A stretch of DNA of 64,000 bases from Hymenochaete sp. R1 (Eukaryota > Basidiomycota > Agaricomycetes > Hymenochaetales > Hymenochaetaceae): the NCBI GenBank assembly GCA_019400425.1, contig JAFREE010000018.1:124001-188000 (forward strand). The letters are read 5' to 3'. The translations under genes and the position numbers were made by a program. The notes beneath the pieces were generated by a model. It ran no database searches, was not told the origin of the DNA, and saw only the letters and a program-made list of their open reading frames with translations. Of this stretch, positions 11,582 to 23,584 are shown one piece after another (within the stretch, counting starts at the first letter, position 1; the number at the start of each line of letters is the position of its first letter).

Positions 11582-13930
11582 TGTTACTACAATTCACGAG
11601 AAAGGAAGGCGTATACGAAAGAGGCTCGAGGTCGAGATGCAGACCGAGCGAGAGAGGGGATCGGATGGAGGATGGCGGTGGGAGTAAAAGGAGAAGGTGG
11701 AAGATGGAGACTGGGAACAGAACGGATGTTTATACCAGGCGCTGTCGACTGCGGGGGTGTGTGACTATGATGCGAGAATACTTGCCCCGTGGGCGTCGGG
11801 CGTCCAATTCAAAAGGCTGTGTAAGAGTGTATTGCCGGTTGACAGCTTTCGTTGTTATCTTATTTGGGCAAGAATTGTAACCTCTTTTGATAAACCCGGA
11901 ACATTTACCTTTTCCGGCACACACGGCATTCACCTTTTGAGGACAGAAAACCTCACAGCGTGCGCCCCCGACTCAGGCACAGACATCCGCCATTCACCTC
12001 CCGCACCGCCATGTCGTTTATCCCGCCAAGCAAGCTACTCACTGACTCAATGACTGGTTCATGTGATCCTCGTCCCGCAGCTTGTTTTTACAGCGCCCAA
12101 TTCAGTTGGTGAAATGAAACCTCATGCTCTATTTGATCGCAGTTGGCAAGAAATCAAGAAGTCGTAGCCGCACGTCGTGATGATCACAGGATCAGGACTC
12201 GGTTTTAACAAACCGAAACACTCTGAGCATTCTTACATTGAATCGAAGCAACATTGCCTTCCGTCTTTCGCAAACAGCGCAGTAATCCTCCTGTGGACAA
12301 AGGTGGTTTCTCTGGGTACCACTACCAGTTGTTCTTCCTGCGCACTCCGCAATTTACACTCTAATGTCAATCTCATTTCGCTGCCGAACGACGAACGTGG
12401 AAACTCGTCGTGCACCTTCGAAGTCAGTACCGTCTGAACTGATACATTTCAAATCGGGCAAATCCTATGAACGACGAGCGTGGGACTTGTGGTACGGTAC
12501 TTGTGGCTAGGATATTGGATTACAGGAGCTCCAAACCCTTCGGACAAGCTGGATCACAATTTTCCAGCATTGGTCATTTATAGGCGCTTAAGCTTTGGAG
12601 TACATGCATCTTTCTTTTTCATGACTCAATTTCAGGATCTACCCGCCAGTAGCAATCACCAGGTGAGCTAGGCTTGTTCGCATTCATGCGATGCTGCACC
12701 GGTCAAGTTTAAATCATGCGTTGGGTGCCAATCAGCATCACCCAGCCCTCCAACTTCGTAACAACGCCAATACCTAGACTTTCCGAACCAGTTCAACAAA
12801 GTGTGTATGTGTTCGTCTGCTTTGTGACCGGTCGCCCGCTTGACCGATCAAAGGCTTTATCACTACCTACGATTTCGTCTATCGCTTCTTCTCGATTGGT
12901 CAGATGCTCTCCATCAGGTACATGCACCTTACGACAGTAGAATTTCGAAAAGAGAGCTTAGATGAAATGTGCTGTCGATAAACTGAGGTTGGGAATTGGT
13001 GTGACTCTTCAGGTTGGTTGAACTTGTTCCTGGTGGACAATAACGGTTAGCTTGCGTCTCATTTTTATTATTATCGAACGCAATACTTATCGCTTGTGTT
13101 TTGAAGGTCTTGACAGGGCAGCTTGATACCTATCAAGGGAAAATGGTAGATGGCTTGAAAATCAATCGGAATATGCCCTGCATCATCGTCTTAGACGCAC
13201 TATCGTTCACTTTCGCTACTTTTTGCTACGCGCATGATATACTTGATACGTGTTGCGGGTGCAACTCACCAGCTTTCTCAAAACCGCCGACTCTCCTTGC
13301 ATCCTGCAGCACAAATGTGGTCTGGCGTCCCATTTTTGTATCGCATGGATCATAACCATCGCTATTCAAAGATGTACCAACTTCCCGAGTCTTCCCTCAT
13401 GAAACGCACATCTCGGATCAGGCCGCCGACAGCGTGCTCTACGGCGCTGCATGCCGTCGCCTTCATCATTCAGGACACGATCCGCGAAAGTCTCTCAATT
13501 GCATACCGCCAGAAGTCATGATGCCCACCATTCATCATTGATTACCCAAAGCATACTCCGGCGGACTATTGCGTTTCCGTATTAGGGTATGGACGTCAAT
13601 CTCGATAGCCTCGGCGGTTCCTTCGACCTTGCTGGCTTGTGGAAGTCGATGGAAAGCTGTGCGTCGTCATCGATATTAACTAATTGGATTGTATTTTACA
13701 AGGTTTTCCGTTCCGTTCATTTCTGTATCATCCAAGTCTATGGTACGGCACGAGAGCCAGGATCACAGTCTTTGCCTACGGCAACTTCAAAATGATCCTG
13801 CAGCTCAGTCATGCCATGCGCTAATGCCGAAACTTTGCGTGCCTTCGCGGAAGGGAACGGAGTTCTTGGAAGATTCCTCGAAGGGATACAACGTTGACTG
13901 ATTCGCACTCTCTTAAGCTTCATGGGTAGG
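11582..13930. other. Long intergenic region, no supported gene
   Basis: About 2.3 kb between the divergent stomatin gene and DUF6533 copy A. ORFs are short, overlapping and on both strands. The stretch at 13100-13600 has weak coding character in several frames but no motif I can name. It could hold a decayed gene. Confidence 0.4.
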
Positions 13931-13938
13931 TATAAATT
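13931..13938 (+). promoter_or_regulatory. TATA box of DUF6533 copy A
   Basis: TATAAATT lies 61 bp before the ATG at 13992. Copies D and E have the same element at nearly the same distance. Confidence 0.5.
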
Positions 13939-13991
13939 CTCGAGAGCGCGCACGGAGACTCATTAGCTGTCTTCGCCATACTTCTTCAATA

Positions 13992-15688
13992 ATGCTCCCT
14001 TTTGAACGCGACACTATAGTAGTCTCTGATCCCAGCCTTTCTGCTATCTGGACGAATGCGATCTATATCAATGGCTACCTCTATGCAGCCTTGGCGACGG
14101 TCCTCGTCTACGATTCAAGTAAGCACACTGACATTCATAAAGTCTGAAATGCTAAAAGAACTGTAGTCTGCACCATTGAATACGAGGTAAGCAAAATTAA
14201 GTATGTGGGATGAGTTAAAGTACTGAACTCTCATCGCCTGCAGATCAAATATTTTTGGGTGACGTGCATAAGATGATCCCTTTAGCGTTGATGCTGATTC
14301 TCTCCAGTTCACTCAGTGGAATACTGCACGATTTATGTATTTCCTGGTAAGTTCGTAAGAAGATGCAAGTTCTAGAGACTTAATAACTCTGGTAGAACCG
14401 ATACCTTGGTATACTTGGCGCTATGCTAAAGATTTTCGGTAAGATCATAATAGCCTTGCTACTCTTGAAGATTTCAAAGAGCTTAGGTTGACGTTTTCTA
14501 TGAAAGGGGATTCCAATAATCCAAAGCTAATAGAGTGAGCTTCACTATCCATCAAGACAAATCCGAAATTGAATCTTGTTTTCGTAGATGTACGATCACA
14601 TTAAGTCCACTATATCGAGCTTCACTGATACATCTCTCAGGCCGAGTGGATGCTGTGATTCCTATGCTATCTAGTGAGCTTCCCTGACTCTGGAACTTGG
14701 TTGCGTATTAAATGATACTTTTTTTTAGGTGGGATCACGATAATTGCTATCGATTGTGAGCGTCTCCAAGCAGCTGTTGATTATACGTTTACAACTTCAT
14801 TTAGACATCCTGACCGTCAGAGTACTGGCATTATACAACAACGGTATGGTGCCCATCCGAAATGGGAAGTTATTATTACTGATAAACGTGTTGCAGAGAA
14901 AAGGCTGTCCATGATGCTATTCTCGGCCCTCGGTATCGAGTCAACTATAAAAATGACGATAGTTGCTTACCTATCTCTAACGCAAGGTCGTGAGTCTTTC
15001 TTGCTATCAGCATTTATTTGCCCTCACCAAACCTCGACAGACTCTATCTTGGTCTTATCTGCAAACCACTCCAATTGCATCGGAGATGCCCCGCTGTACG
15101 GATCACTCTACACTATCGACTGGTATGCATCAACCCTCCGATGAGACAACCTACCACTCTACTAACCACCTGCTCAAATAGGTTGTGTCCAATAGCATTC
15201 GGAGTTTTACTCGTTAACTTGGCACTTTACCGTGCCTGGAAGTCGTGGAAATCAAACGAACTACGCGTTTCCCGGGTACTCAAGGTGCTCGTAAAGGATC
15301 ATACAGCCTACTTCATCCTGTACGATGTCCATCCTTTCCAACACGTTCATTCGTTCACTCACTACGTTCTAGAGCGACGATCTGCTCACTTTTCAACGAA
15401 ATCCTGAACGAATATCACGCGGAGATCCCGCTAGGCATATCGACTGCTATGACCGGACTGGGCAACCCTTTTCTCATGTGTCTCTTCGGAAGCCGAATTT
15501 TCTTCAATCTCAAGGAAGCTGCGGAGAGAGGCAACACAGTGAAAATCGACTGGAACAGTCAAAGCGTGGGTGATATTGAGACCGAGACTGGCGAGCAACC
15601 ACGAGCCAAAGTAACGGATGTGGAATCGAACGACGAAAAACAGTGTGCCTCTTTTAGTCGTTCACTTACCTTCGATGTGCATGGCTGA
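13992..15688 (+). CDS. DUF6533-domain multi-pass membrane protein, copy A
   Basis: A many-exon gene with tiny exons. Exon 1 (MLPFERDTIV...) ends in the DUF6533 signature YLYAALATVLVYDS. Removing short introns continues it as CTIEYE, IKYFW, QWNTARFMYFL, then NRYLGILGAM. This is the family pattern: a hydrophobic helix with VYD, an acidic EYE/EVE, a W-containing loop and then FL-NRY. Further on comes LTVRVLALYNN, two more hydrophobic segments, and a C-terminal exon with LGNPFLMCLFGSRIFFNLKE followed by a hydrophilic tail. The family is fungal, predicted to span the membrane about seven times and of unknown function. Not every internal junction was fixed, but no stop forces the gene to be called broken. 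The last intron starts after FIL and ends before ATICSLFNEI. Copies B-E share the same exon pattern. Confidence 0.8.
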
Positions 15689-16431
15689 TCTCTATGATAG
15701 GGTAAAAGCATCCGGTTTTACTCTGGTTACAATACTTAACCATTCGATACAGTAATAATCGAATCTGCCCGTAATGATACTAGGAAAGCAGAAAAGGTGC
15801 GAAGTAAAGGGTGCGACGACACGTACGGAAGTTCTACGAAATCGAAATCTTTGAACGATCGTTCGCCAGCCCTCGTTCGTCTGATTTGGACGAGATTTTT
15901 TCAACCAGTAGATTCGAAGTTTCTTCCTTTCAACGTAGTCTTTTGTAATTTCCGAGGGCCAAATTGTAGATCATTTGAAATTTCTCAAAGCCGCCTGGTA
16001 ATCTGAGCAAGGTATAAAAAATACGTTCTCTCCCAATACGAATCAAGATACTCAAAGGAGTGAATACGCGTTGGTCATCACAGGTACGGACGAATGGTGC
16101 AAGTAGCAGTCGAAGATCTAAAAACGGAAAGATATGCTTCGCCGAGAACTATAAATAGCCAAGTAATGGAAAGTAGCCGATGTCTATAAATACTAGTCTT
16201 ATACTTGACACAAATCACGTGACCACTTGACTGACGACGATCCGGAAGTCCGCTTCCAGAAACATCATCGAAATCGCAGACCATTTCGACACTCATAATT
16301 GGAGTTTACGATTCAAGATGATCATAACATGATATGGCCTCGGAAGCTGCTTCAGTTCATACGTGCGTTTTGCATGTACCGGAAGAAATGGGAAAGCATA
16401 CGGCATCGAAGTAATCGACGGGCGTGTTCGT
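15689..16431. other. Intergenic between convergent copy A and VTC1
   Basis: Shared 3' flanks of copy A (plus) and VTC1 (minus). No motif or ORF is supported. Confidence 0.5.
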
Positions 16432-17117
16432 TCACTCGGTGAAACGGAGAACGAAGTTAACAATGACCGCCGCTGTAATTTTTCGAGATTGATGGGGGGA
16501 AAGATACGTGTCAGATGATGTTCTCGATTTATGGAGGAAGATGCCGTTCTTACCCAGCAATATGACGCATAGTACGGTCTAAGTGAATGCATTACCAAAA
16601 AGACCGAATTTGATGAGGTTTGAGAATATGATTTGAGATCGTAAGAGGGAAGGAACGTACCGGTCCGAGTCTATCATCGTAGGGACCTCTCCCTCCTCGT
16701 CGGATAGACGCTGCTCGCCAGTGGTAGGTGTACAGTGCGTAGCACATCACGGCCATAGCTATTTCCGTATAACAGCGGTATGCGATCAGTCATCAGATGC
16801 TCTCGAGAATAACCAATGCAACGAACCAACGATAGAGAACATCCCGGCACTGATCTTCCCAACCTGGACATCACAAAGAGATACAAGTTGATTCGTTAAT
16901 GCATGTCCGACGGAGCTCAGTGAGGCGACGATTAAGCGATGGTACGTACCCTATCACCAAAGTTTAACAAGCCTATCGCCAATCCCCCAAGAACGACTGT
17001 AAAATGGAGCCATGACAAGAAAGTGCGTTCGTTCGCAAACGCAACCTTTGGTTCTACGCGCACCGGAGTCGCGATACGTTTATTCGCAGTACGCTGAAGA
17101 AGAGGCTGCGTCGACAT
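16432..17117 (-). CDS. VTC1: Vacuolar transporter chaperone subunit Vtc1
   Basis: Five exons (17117-16950, 16863-16827, 16758-16661, 16578-16554, 16472-16432) give 123 codons, so 122 aa, close to the 129 aa of yeast Vtc1. The start [20 protein letters not shown] and the next segment [20 protein letters not shown] are diagnostic of the DUF202/VTC transmembrane domain. The spliced sequence continues through [30 protein letters not shown] and the last helix ending NFVLRFTE, giving three transmembrane helices. Vtc1 is the small membrane subunit of the VTC complex that makes inorganic polyphosphate and moves it into the vacuole. The SPX and catalytic tunnel domains belong to other subunits and are not encoded here. 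The first intron (86 bp) ends just before VGKISAGM. The leader upstream carries a trinucleotide repeat. Confidence 0.96.
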
Positions 17118-17925
17118 GGATGAGTTGCTGTCCTAACTTGTGTCCTGGCAGATGAAGGCGGGAAGACAAAAGGGGCGATGGATTAAGGAAAGAGAAAAGG
17201 ACCGTGAAAAGAAGAGAGCAGTAGCGTTGTAGACTGAATTAATGGATAGAATGGATAGGCTGAGTAACCCGAAGGCGAACAAGTCCGTTTCCCACCAATA
17301 CAAAAAGGAAGACGTTAGTCCGACGAAAATCAACCGCAGCAAGAAGAAAGAGACCAAGAAGCACTGGTGAGACTTTGACGAAGGATGTGAGAAGGAGGGT
17401 GGCGGTCGGGGCTTAATATGGTGGTCAGAAGACAAGGCTTGCCGTCGTTGTCGCTGTCGTCTTCGCCTTCGTCGTCGTCGTCGCCGGTGCGGAAGAAAAA
17501 GAAGGAGCGTCGTATAAGATAACCACAGGGCCAGGCAGGCCAGGCGGTCTCGAGTCCACTCTATGGTTCTATGCGAAGCGAGTCCATTCACCATTCTTCA
17601 TTGACGCACGTTCGTCTTTACCCGCCAATAGCACGTGATCAATTTTCACCTTTTTTGGTGAATTTGATAAATGTGCCGGCAAAAGGGGCACCCAGTGACC
17701 CAGGATTATGGAGGCTTTCCTTACGGCCCTGAACGGACCATCATCGCCTTTCCTTAAGCTCGCAAGGAAGAAATCGAGTGAAGATAACTTGGAAAATTTA
17801 GTTAAAGACTCGTATCTCGAACTTGCACAAACCGGCTCAAAACTTCCATTGCATACATATAAACATGTGTGGTAAAATAACAAAATCATATCGAACTCAA
17901 AGTCATGCGACTCCCCGAACCTGCG
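17118..17925. other. VTC1 promoter/leader and 3' flank of copy B
   Basis: The region upstream of VTC1 is pyrimidine-rich on the coding strand. It contains an imperfect GTC/TCG trinucleotide repeat at about 17440-17492. The ORF reading through it is an Arg-rich low-complexity artefact. The far end should contain the 3' UTR of copy B. Confidence 0.4.
17440..17492. repeat. Imperfect GTC/TCG trinucleotide repeat
   Basis: Runs of gtcgtc and tcgtcg, interrupted by ttcgcc, lie in the VTC1 leader region about 320-375 bp before its start codon. It is a short-tandem repeat that could vary between strains. Confidence 0.6.
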
Positions 17926-19730
17926 TCAACCTCGAGATTGTCTCGATAGCATCACCTTGTTATTCCGTCCTATATCAAAAGCCCGCGTTCGGATACATAA
18001 AAGCAAGTAGGTCAAGAAATAGTACACACCGCCCCATAAATCAGAGTCTCCGGCTCCTACGACATCAAAGCCAATGTCACTAATGTACTGAGACCTCCAG
18101 TCAGTCTTAATGTTGACGCCATGTTCGCCCGCCTCCTTCAGGTTGAAAAACAGTCTGCTCCCGAAGAGACAAAGGAGAATTGGATTTGCTAGTGCGGTCG
18201 CCAAAGTCCATAAGGCATCTGGAATGTACAGTTCGGCATGTACCACTTTAAGGTTCAGAAGCACGTTAGAAACCGAGCAGGATATTGCCCTGCGAACGAT
18301 CAGATACAAAGAAACGAGCACCTGAAAAGAATAGGAAGACACACAGTGCAAAGTAGAATATATGGTCGCTGATAAGAATCCTGACAACTTTGGAATCGTG
18401 AAAGACATTGAATTTTCGGAGTTCCTTGACTTTAAACAGTACGATGATTATGAGCAAGGCACCGTATGCTACCGGACATAACCTATCGAAAGAATTAATG
18501 TTACCTCAAGTAAAGCTTAGGGAATTGATATCATTACCAGTTTATCATGAGGAACAGACCAAGATGCCCTGGAATCGCGATAAGACAGCTACTAAGATTT
18601 GCAGTCGACGGATCCGCTTTGGTCACTATCGCGTTAAAGATAACTAAAAATCAATACGAAAGAACAAAGAACGTTTAGTCGTACTCGTCTCTGATATCGA
18701 AATATATGCTTCCAAGGTCAGGAATGCAATCGTTTCGAGACTCAGAAGTGAATATAAGATCATAGATAATCTCTTCCCTGTTTTCTCTTCGTTGAACAAA
18801 GTTAATGATAAAGACGTGCAAGATATGCGCACCTCTGTCATATAAAGCGAGGACTCTGATAGTCAGAATATCTACAAGTTGCAGCTGTAAGTTTTCTCTC
18901 TCTCCGGCTCGTATGGTATGCAGGGTACACGCACAATCGACAGCAAGCATCGTAACGGCATCTGCGAAAAACTAATGAAGCTTCCGGACAGTAAAAATGG
19001 CTTCAGATCAACGTACAAAGGAGTCTCGTTGCCCATACACAGCTTCGGCCTATGAAGAACCCTTTACGAGGTAGAACTTTGGCATAGTAATTGCACGCAC
19101 ATCTAAGAAGAGGGTGAGATATAGTGAGTAGGAAGCTGGAACGGACTTACTGTATAGCTGATGCGTTGAAGGAGTATTCTAATGATATCACATCAGTTCT
19201 ATCACGGTACGGCGTGAGGCTCGTCTAAACTTAAGGTCACTCACGGAACGGTGTCATCACAGCACCGATGATGCCCAAATACCGGTTCTACAAGGAGTCT
19301 CAGTACATTACGCATCTGATGAGGCTGGTTATCTGGAAGTCACCAAGAAGAATATAATTCTCGCCACGTTCCATGGAGTGAACTGCAGGAGAATTAGGCG
19401 ACAAGCCATGTAATCTTACAAATAAAAAAAATCACGCCACCCAAAAGTATTTGACCTTTGAATGTAGCAAGACGAAGGATCAGACTTAGACCAAAGATTG
19501 TCAAATTGAGATGTCTGAGAAGCTTACCTCTTGATGAAACGTACATGCTTTTGTGTCTACGTTGTCAGCCGGATGCTACTTTGCTATACATTGCCGTTGC
19601 ACTCACCAGAGTCGTATAACAATGCAGTTCCCAAAGCTAGAGAAACGAAACTCAGTAATCTTTCCTCCTTGTCAAGTTCAGGAGACATGTCGACGTTGGC
19701 AGCGCGCGCAAAAATCAAGGCGCTGTTCAT
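17926..19730 (-). CDS. DUF6533-domain multi-pass membrane protein, copy B
   Basis: Minus-strand paralogue with the same modular exons. Exon 1 starts at 19730 (MNSALIFARAANVDMSPELD) and ends LSFVSLALGTALLYDS. Next come VKYFW, FTPWNVARIIFFL and NRYLGIIGAVMTPF, each between splice signals. Then follow DILTIRVLALYDRG, KELRKFNVFHDSKVVRILIS and, after an intron, AISCSVSNVLLNLK. The C-terminal block is ALANPILLCLFGSRLFFNLK, then GVNIKTDWRSQYISDIGF. The end at 17926 is the stop of that last frame; the tail after DIGF is hydrophobic and differs from the other copies, so the true end could be altered by one more intron. Function unknown. Of the five, its C-terminal block is closest to copy E by eye. 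Confidence 0.75.
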
Positions 19731-20858
19731 TGTGCGGGAGTAAGAAGGGAAATCGTGAGGGAGCAGACGATTAAAGTGGTGGATTTCATAGTTATAGCAG
19801 CGATACGCAAGATGAAACGCCGAAAGAACCCATGTTATATGTCCATCATCCAAGGGAATTCAATCGCTCAAAACATTACTGATCATCATGCACAGGCACC
19901 ATCACGACACGGGACTTCGGGGCCTTCGAAAGGTAGTCAGTTTGATGATTATCCTCTGCTTTCAGGTAGATCTCTCGTGATTGCAGATGTCTTCAAATTA
20001 CAAATTTGAGGGGACAGCCCCGAAACACCTGCGCCCATGGTATGTATGATAGTATATCAGGCATCTCGTGCTTGTCGCATGATGCAGTGAAAACCCCCGA
20101 AGGTGATCGTGCTGAAAACGCTCATGATGTTTCGCCATATGCCACCATATATTAATAGGTATCAGCCTGTCCCTAGCAACAAGCGATAAGTGCTGCATTC
20201 GATTATGATTATTTAAAAGGAACTGACGCACCCTCGAAGCTATCATGCACCGTTTCTAGTAGCAGATTTGGCTAGACAAATGGGTCACACTGGCTTCCAG
20301 CCTCAGCCTGTCAGAAATGTGCATCAATTGGGTGATGTCCTACTGACGGACTGCGATTATGAGTAGTGAGGAGCGCCAGTCCAAGATTATTGACAGTCAA
20401 CTTCGTAAAGAAGCGATGCAAAGTCATCGTAAGAACTTTGACTAGCATTGCGAGCGATGGTCAGCGAGACAGACGAACACACTTCTAATGAGGGTGGCTT
20501 TGCTGGACTGGACTGGGCGCTGAAGCTGACTGGCCCGGAAGACCCATTATGAGTGTACAACTTGAAAAAGCCCGTCAAGAAAGTTGTAGTTAAGTTACAA
20601 GCTGCGACGCGATAGTCCGCTCGTGATTCAACCCCGGAACTCGCTTCGTCCCAAAAGGATTGCCGATCAAACCAAATCGGGTATCTACGAATAAATCGGA
20701 TTTGTCGTCCTTTTCTTGGGACCTGCCTTCACGATGGGGGCCGTACACAAACTATCAAACAAATAATTCATGATTGTACAGGTAGTGCAGCGACCACGTT
20801 CAGTACACACTACAACAATCACTCCTATCGCAGCTTCTCCATCAAAACCCCGACACAG
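19731..20858. other. Intergenic, no supported gene
   Basis: About 1.1 kb between the 5' end of copy B and the 3' end of the phytase gene. ORFs are short and without motifs. Confidence 0.45.
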
Positions 20859-22793
20859 CTAAGAGTCGGGCTCGAAGCATTTCTCAAAATCACCTTCTCC
20901 ATTGTTTCTTGCATATGACTGGCTCTCCACGAAGGAGTCGAGCGTACACAACTCATCCGTATTAGCACCGCAGAATGCAAGGTCCATCAATCCATCGTTC
21001 ACGAATATGCGCACGTATGCCGCTCGGTCATCATGGTTGCCCTCCTTGGTTCCGGTGTTCAATTGAAGATTCCTACATTCGAGCTTCTCAACCGACATTC
21101 TACCCGAAAACGGGACCATCCTTTCCACTCGCCACGTCCTATTCAAAGGCTCCATAACAGGAGGCAAACCCATTTCACCCTGATTGAATAGTCCCATCGC
21201 AGAGAAGATAGCCACCATCTCATTATCGTGAGAGAAATCAGCATAGAGCGTTCGATTCAACGGAAAGGTCGCTGGGTCGGAGTCAAGCGTCCGGTTCGTC
21301 TGAGTGGCATCGTTCACAGGCTTGCCAGTGAGACGTGCGAGTAGCTCATTCACGTATCCTACACCTTGGACACGTCCAAGAGGGTTTCCATATCCCGTTC
21401 CGTAAAATTTGTCGAGATCTTCGTGGTACGAAAAGCCGGCAAAGTCGGATGACTCGAAGAGATCGCAGAAAGAACTATTAGGTGATCCGGAAAAATGTAC
21501 GATGGACTCGAAAGCGCAGAGGGCGATGAGGTTGGTGATGTCTGAGGCGGTAAGGTTTGCCCCGGGTGCGAGAGAGTTAAGGCGGTCTGCGATTGGGGTT
21601 GCGTAGTTAGCTTCCCATGGGTCGACATCTGCAGAGGCAAGGTCCGGAGCAGAGGGACACATGTTGTCATCAAGTGTATCATTTCCCTGTAAAAACAATT
21701 CGAGATTAGCCCCACTCTAACATGCTCGATATGACGGGTCTCACGGCTTCCGAGAGGACGACGTTTAAAAATGGGGTCACGGTATGTCCATTCGCATCAG
21801 CAAAGCCTACAGGTTCGAATCATCTATTTTTATTGGGACAGTTGCCGAGATATGATATCCACGTACCTGCTGTCCAATTCGTCGCCGAATCGACGCACCG
21901 TTGTTTACTAGAAGAGCGTACGAACGGTATATGCGCCTCATCAGACCCATCTATCAGTGCCGTATACCTGTGGAAGGTTTCTTGACCAGCTTCGAATGAT
22001 CTGCCGACATATGCGCAACAAAGTTAGCTCAATTACAATTTCAGGTTTAAATGCTGATAGAAAAAAAACACTCACTGGACGGCACCAAGAGGGATGAGTT
22101 CGTCTGTTCCCAGGTCATACGTGAAGTTCTTCAAAAATTCGAGCCGTGGGTCGTCGAAAGAACTCGCATTCCGGAGCTTCTGAACGGATGCCTGGTATCT
22201 TTGACCAGCGCCTGACGTTGGGAACCGTCCTCCGTGCCTTTGAATCTTCAAGCTCATTAGCGTATGATTTACATGGACTTGAATAAGGAAGTACGCACGA
22301 TGTTGACTTGGGTAATCTGGCAGCCATCTGGGACGTCGACATATACCCCGGATGCGAAATATGGTGAATATTCTGCCCAGGAATGGTTGAGAGATACAAA
22401 ATCCATTGTTGGCGTATCCAATGTTGAAAGCGTTTTGTGCATGCACCCGCTTGAAACCAGCACCCAAAGGGTAACCGTAAGGAAGGTCAAGAGCGTCATC
22501 TCAAGGAAAACTGCACAGCTCCAAGGTCTCCTTCGAGTGTGAAGCTTGGCCAAAACCCTGTCTCCATGTTCGGCGGCGTTATAAGACGGCAGAAAGTGTC
22601 GACGTGGTGGTGGGAAAGACGACAGAGTATGTGCGCTTATACGCACTAACGGTCGCTGGAAATCTATGCATTCCCCAGCATCCAATGGAGTCTCTTCTTT
22701 CTCCGCATCGTTGTCCAGTCCAGCAAGTAACCGCATGCATTCGTTGTCGTTGGGGCCATGGTTGTCGTTGTCAAGCCATCTCGACATCGTCAA
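20859..22793 (-). CDS. Histidine acid phosphatase / phytase with N-terminal membrane anchor
   Basis: Five exons (22793-22299, 22245-22076, 22000-21867, 21806-21745, 21686-20859) sum to 563 codons, so 562 aa. The catalytic RHGxRxP motif appears as QRHGGRFPTSGAG (His about 169), formed by removing the first intron. The proton-donor HD is in DFSHDNEM (about 440-441). Cysteines that pair in fungal phytases, for example near CPSAPDL, CAFES and SSFCDLF, are present, as are several N-glycosylation sequons. Enzymes of this family release phosphate from phytate and other esters, usually outside the cell. From Met1 the protein has about 97 mostly polar residues ending in RRRP, then one hydrophobic helix at about 100-116, so it reads as a type II anchored enzyme. 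If translation starts at Met99 instead, the helix becomes an ordinary signal peptide and the enzyme is secreted. Confidence 0.93.
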
Positions 22794-23584
22794 TTAGCGC
22801 TGAACTCTGGCACCTCCACCGCTCTGAGTCTTTTCAGAGCAAGGAAAGTGAGAAGAAATGTAAGAACTCATAATCATAGCCAACGTCTGGGTTATGTGGG
22901 AATGGGAAAGCTGGCGGTTTACGCATGCACGGAGCTCATGAACCAACGTGAAAGGGGTGCGTGTTTGCGGACATAACGGTAAGGGACCCACGTTTGCCGG
23001 TTAAACTGCTTATTAGACGCCTGGATGCGCTTGTGGGTCCGCATTTGGCCGCAGTGCACGCACACGGCGGGACTGTAAGAAGAAACTTGATAGAAAAGTG
23101 CTTGTTCTTCTCATGCGATTTATGAGAGCCTCACAATCTTTCAGGCTGGCGCTAGCGGCTAAGACAGCCATGCATGAAATAGACGGAGCACGGAACTCAG
23201 AAGAGCTAAGCTAGGATCCACCAACGCTTCTGAAATCGGCTCATCACCTTTTTCTTCGGACATGCACACATACACGTATTGTACTATCTCTTTGTGCTCA
23301 CAAACATTCGGATCAAGGCAGGTATAAAATAGGATCTGTAATTGTTCAGATGCTAATGGTGTATACTGGGATGCTCGTCGTCTCAATAGTTACAATTCTT
23401 CGGAGCTGTGAAAAATCCCGCAGAGTACATACAGAATTAATGCCCAGGGGCTTTCCAACCTACACTACTCCGGGTCAGGTTTGAACCCACTGACAAAGTT
23501 GTTGCGTTATGTTTATGAGAGGAGTGAAAGGGGACGATGCGTGAAACATGGGTTTTCCTACATATAAAAACGATCGCCACACTG
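22794..23584. other. Phytase promoter region and 3' flank of copy C
   Basis: No supported ORF. The region must contain the phytase promoter and the 3' UTR of copy C. A T-arm-like string at 23470-23490 was considered and rejected as a tRNA. Confidence 0.45.

Noticed and set aside
23461..23500. tRNA-like T-arm string (GGTTCAAACC on the minus strand)
   Set aside because: The T stem does not pair and no anticodon or acceptor stem can be formed around it.
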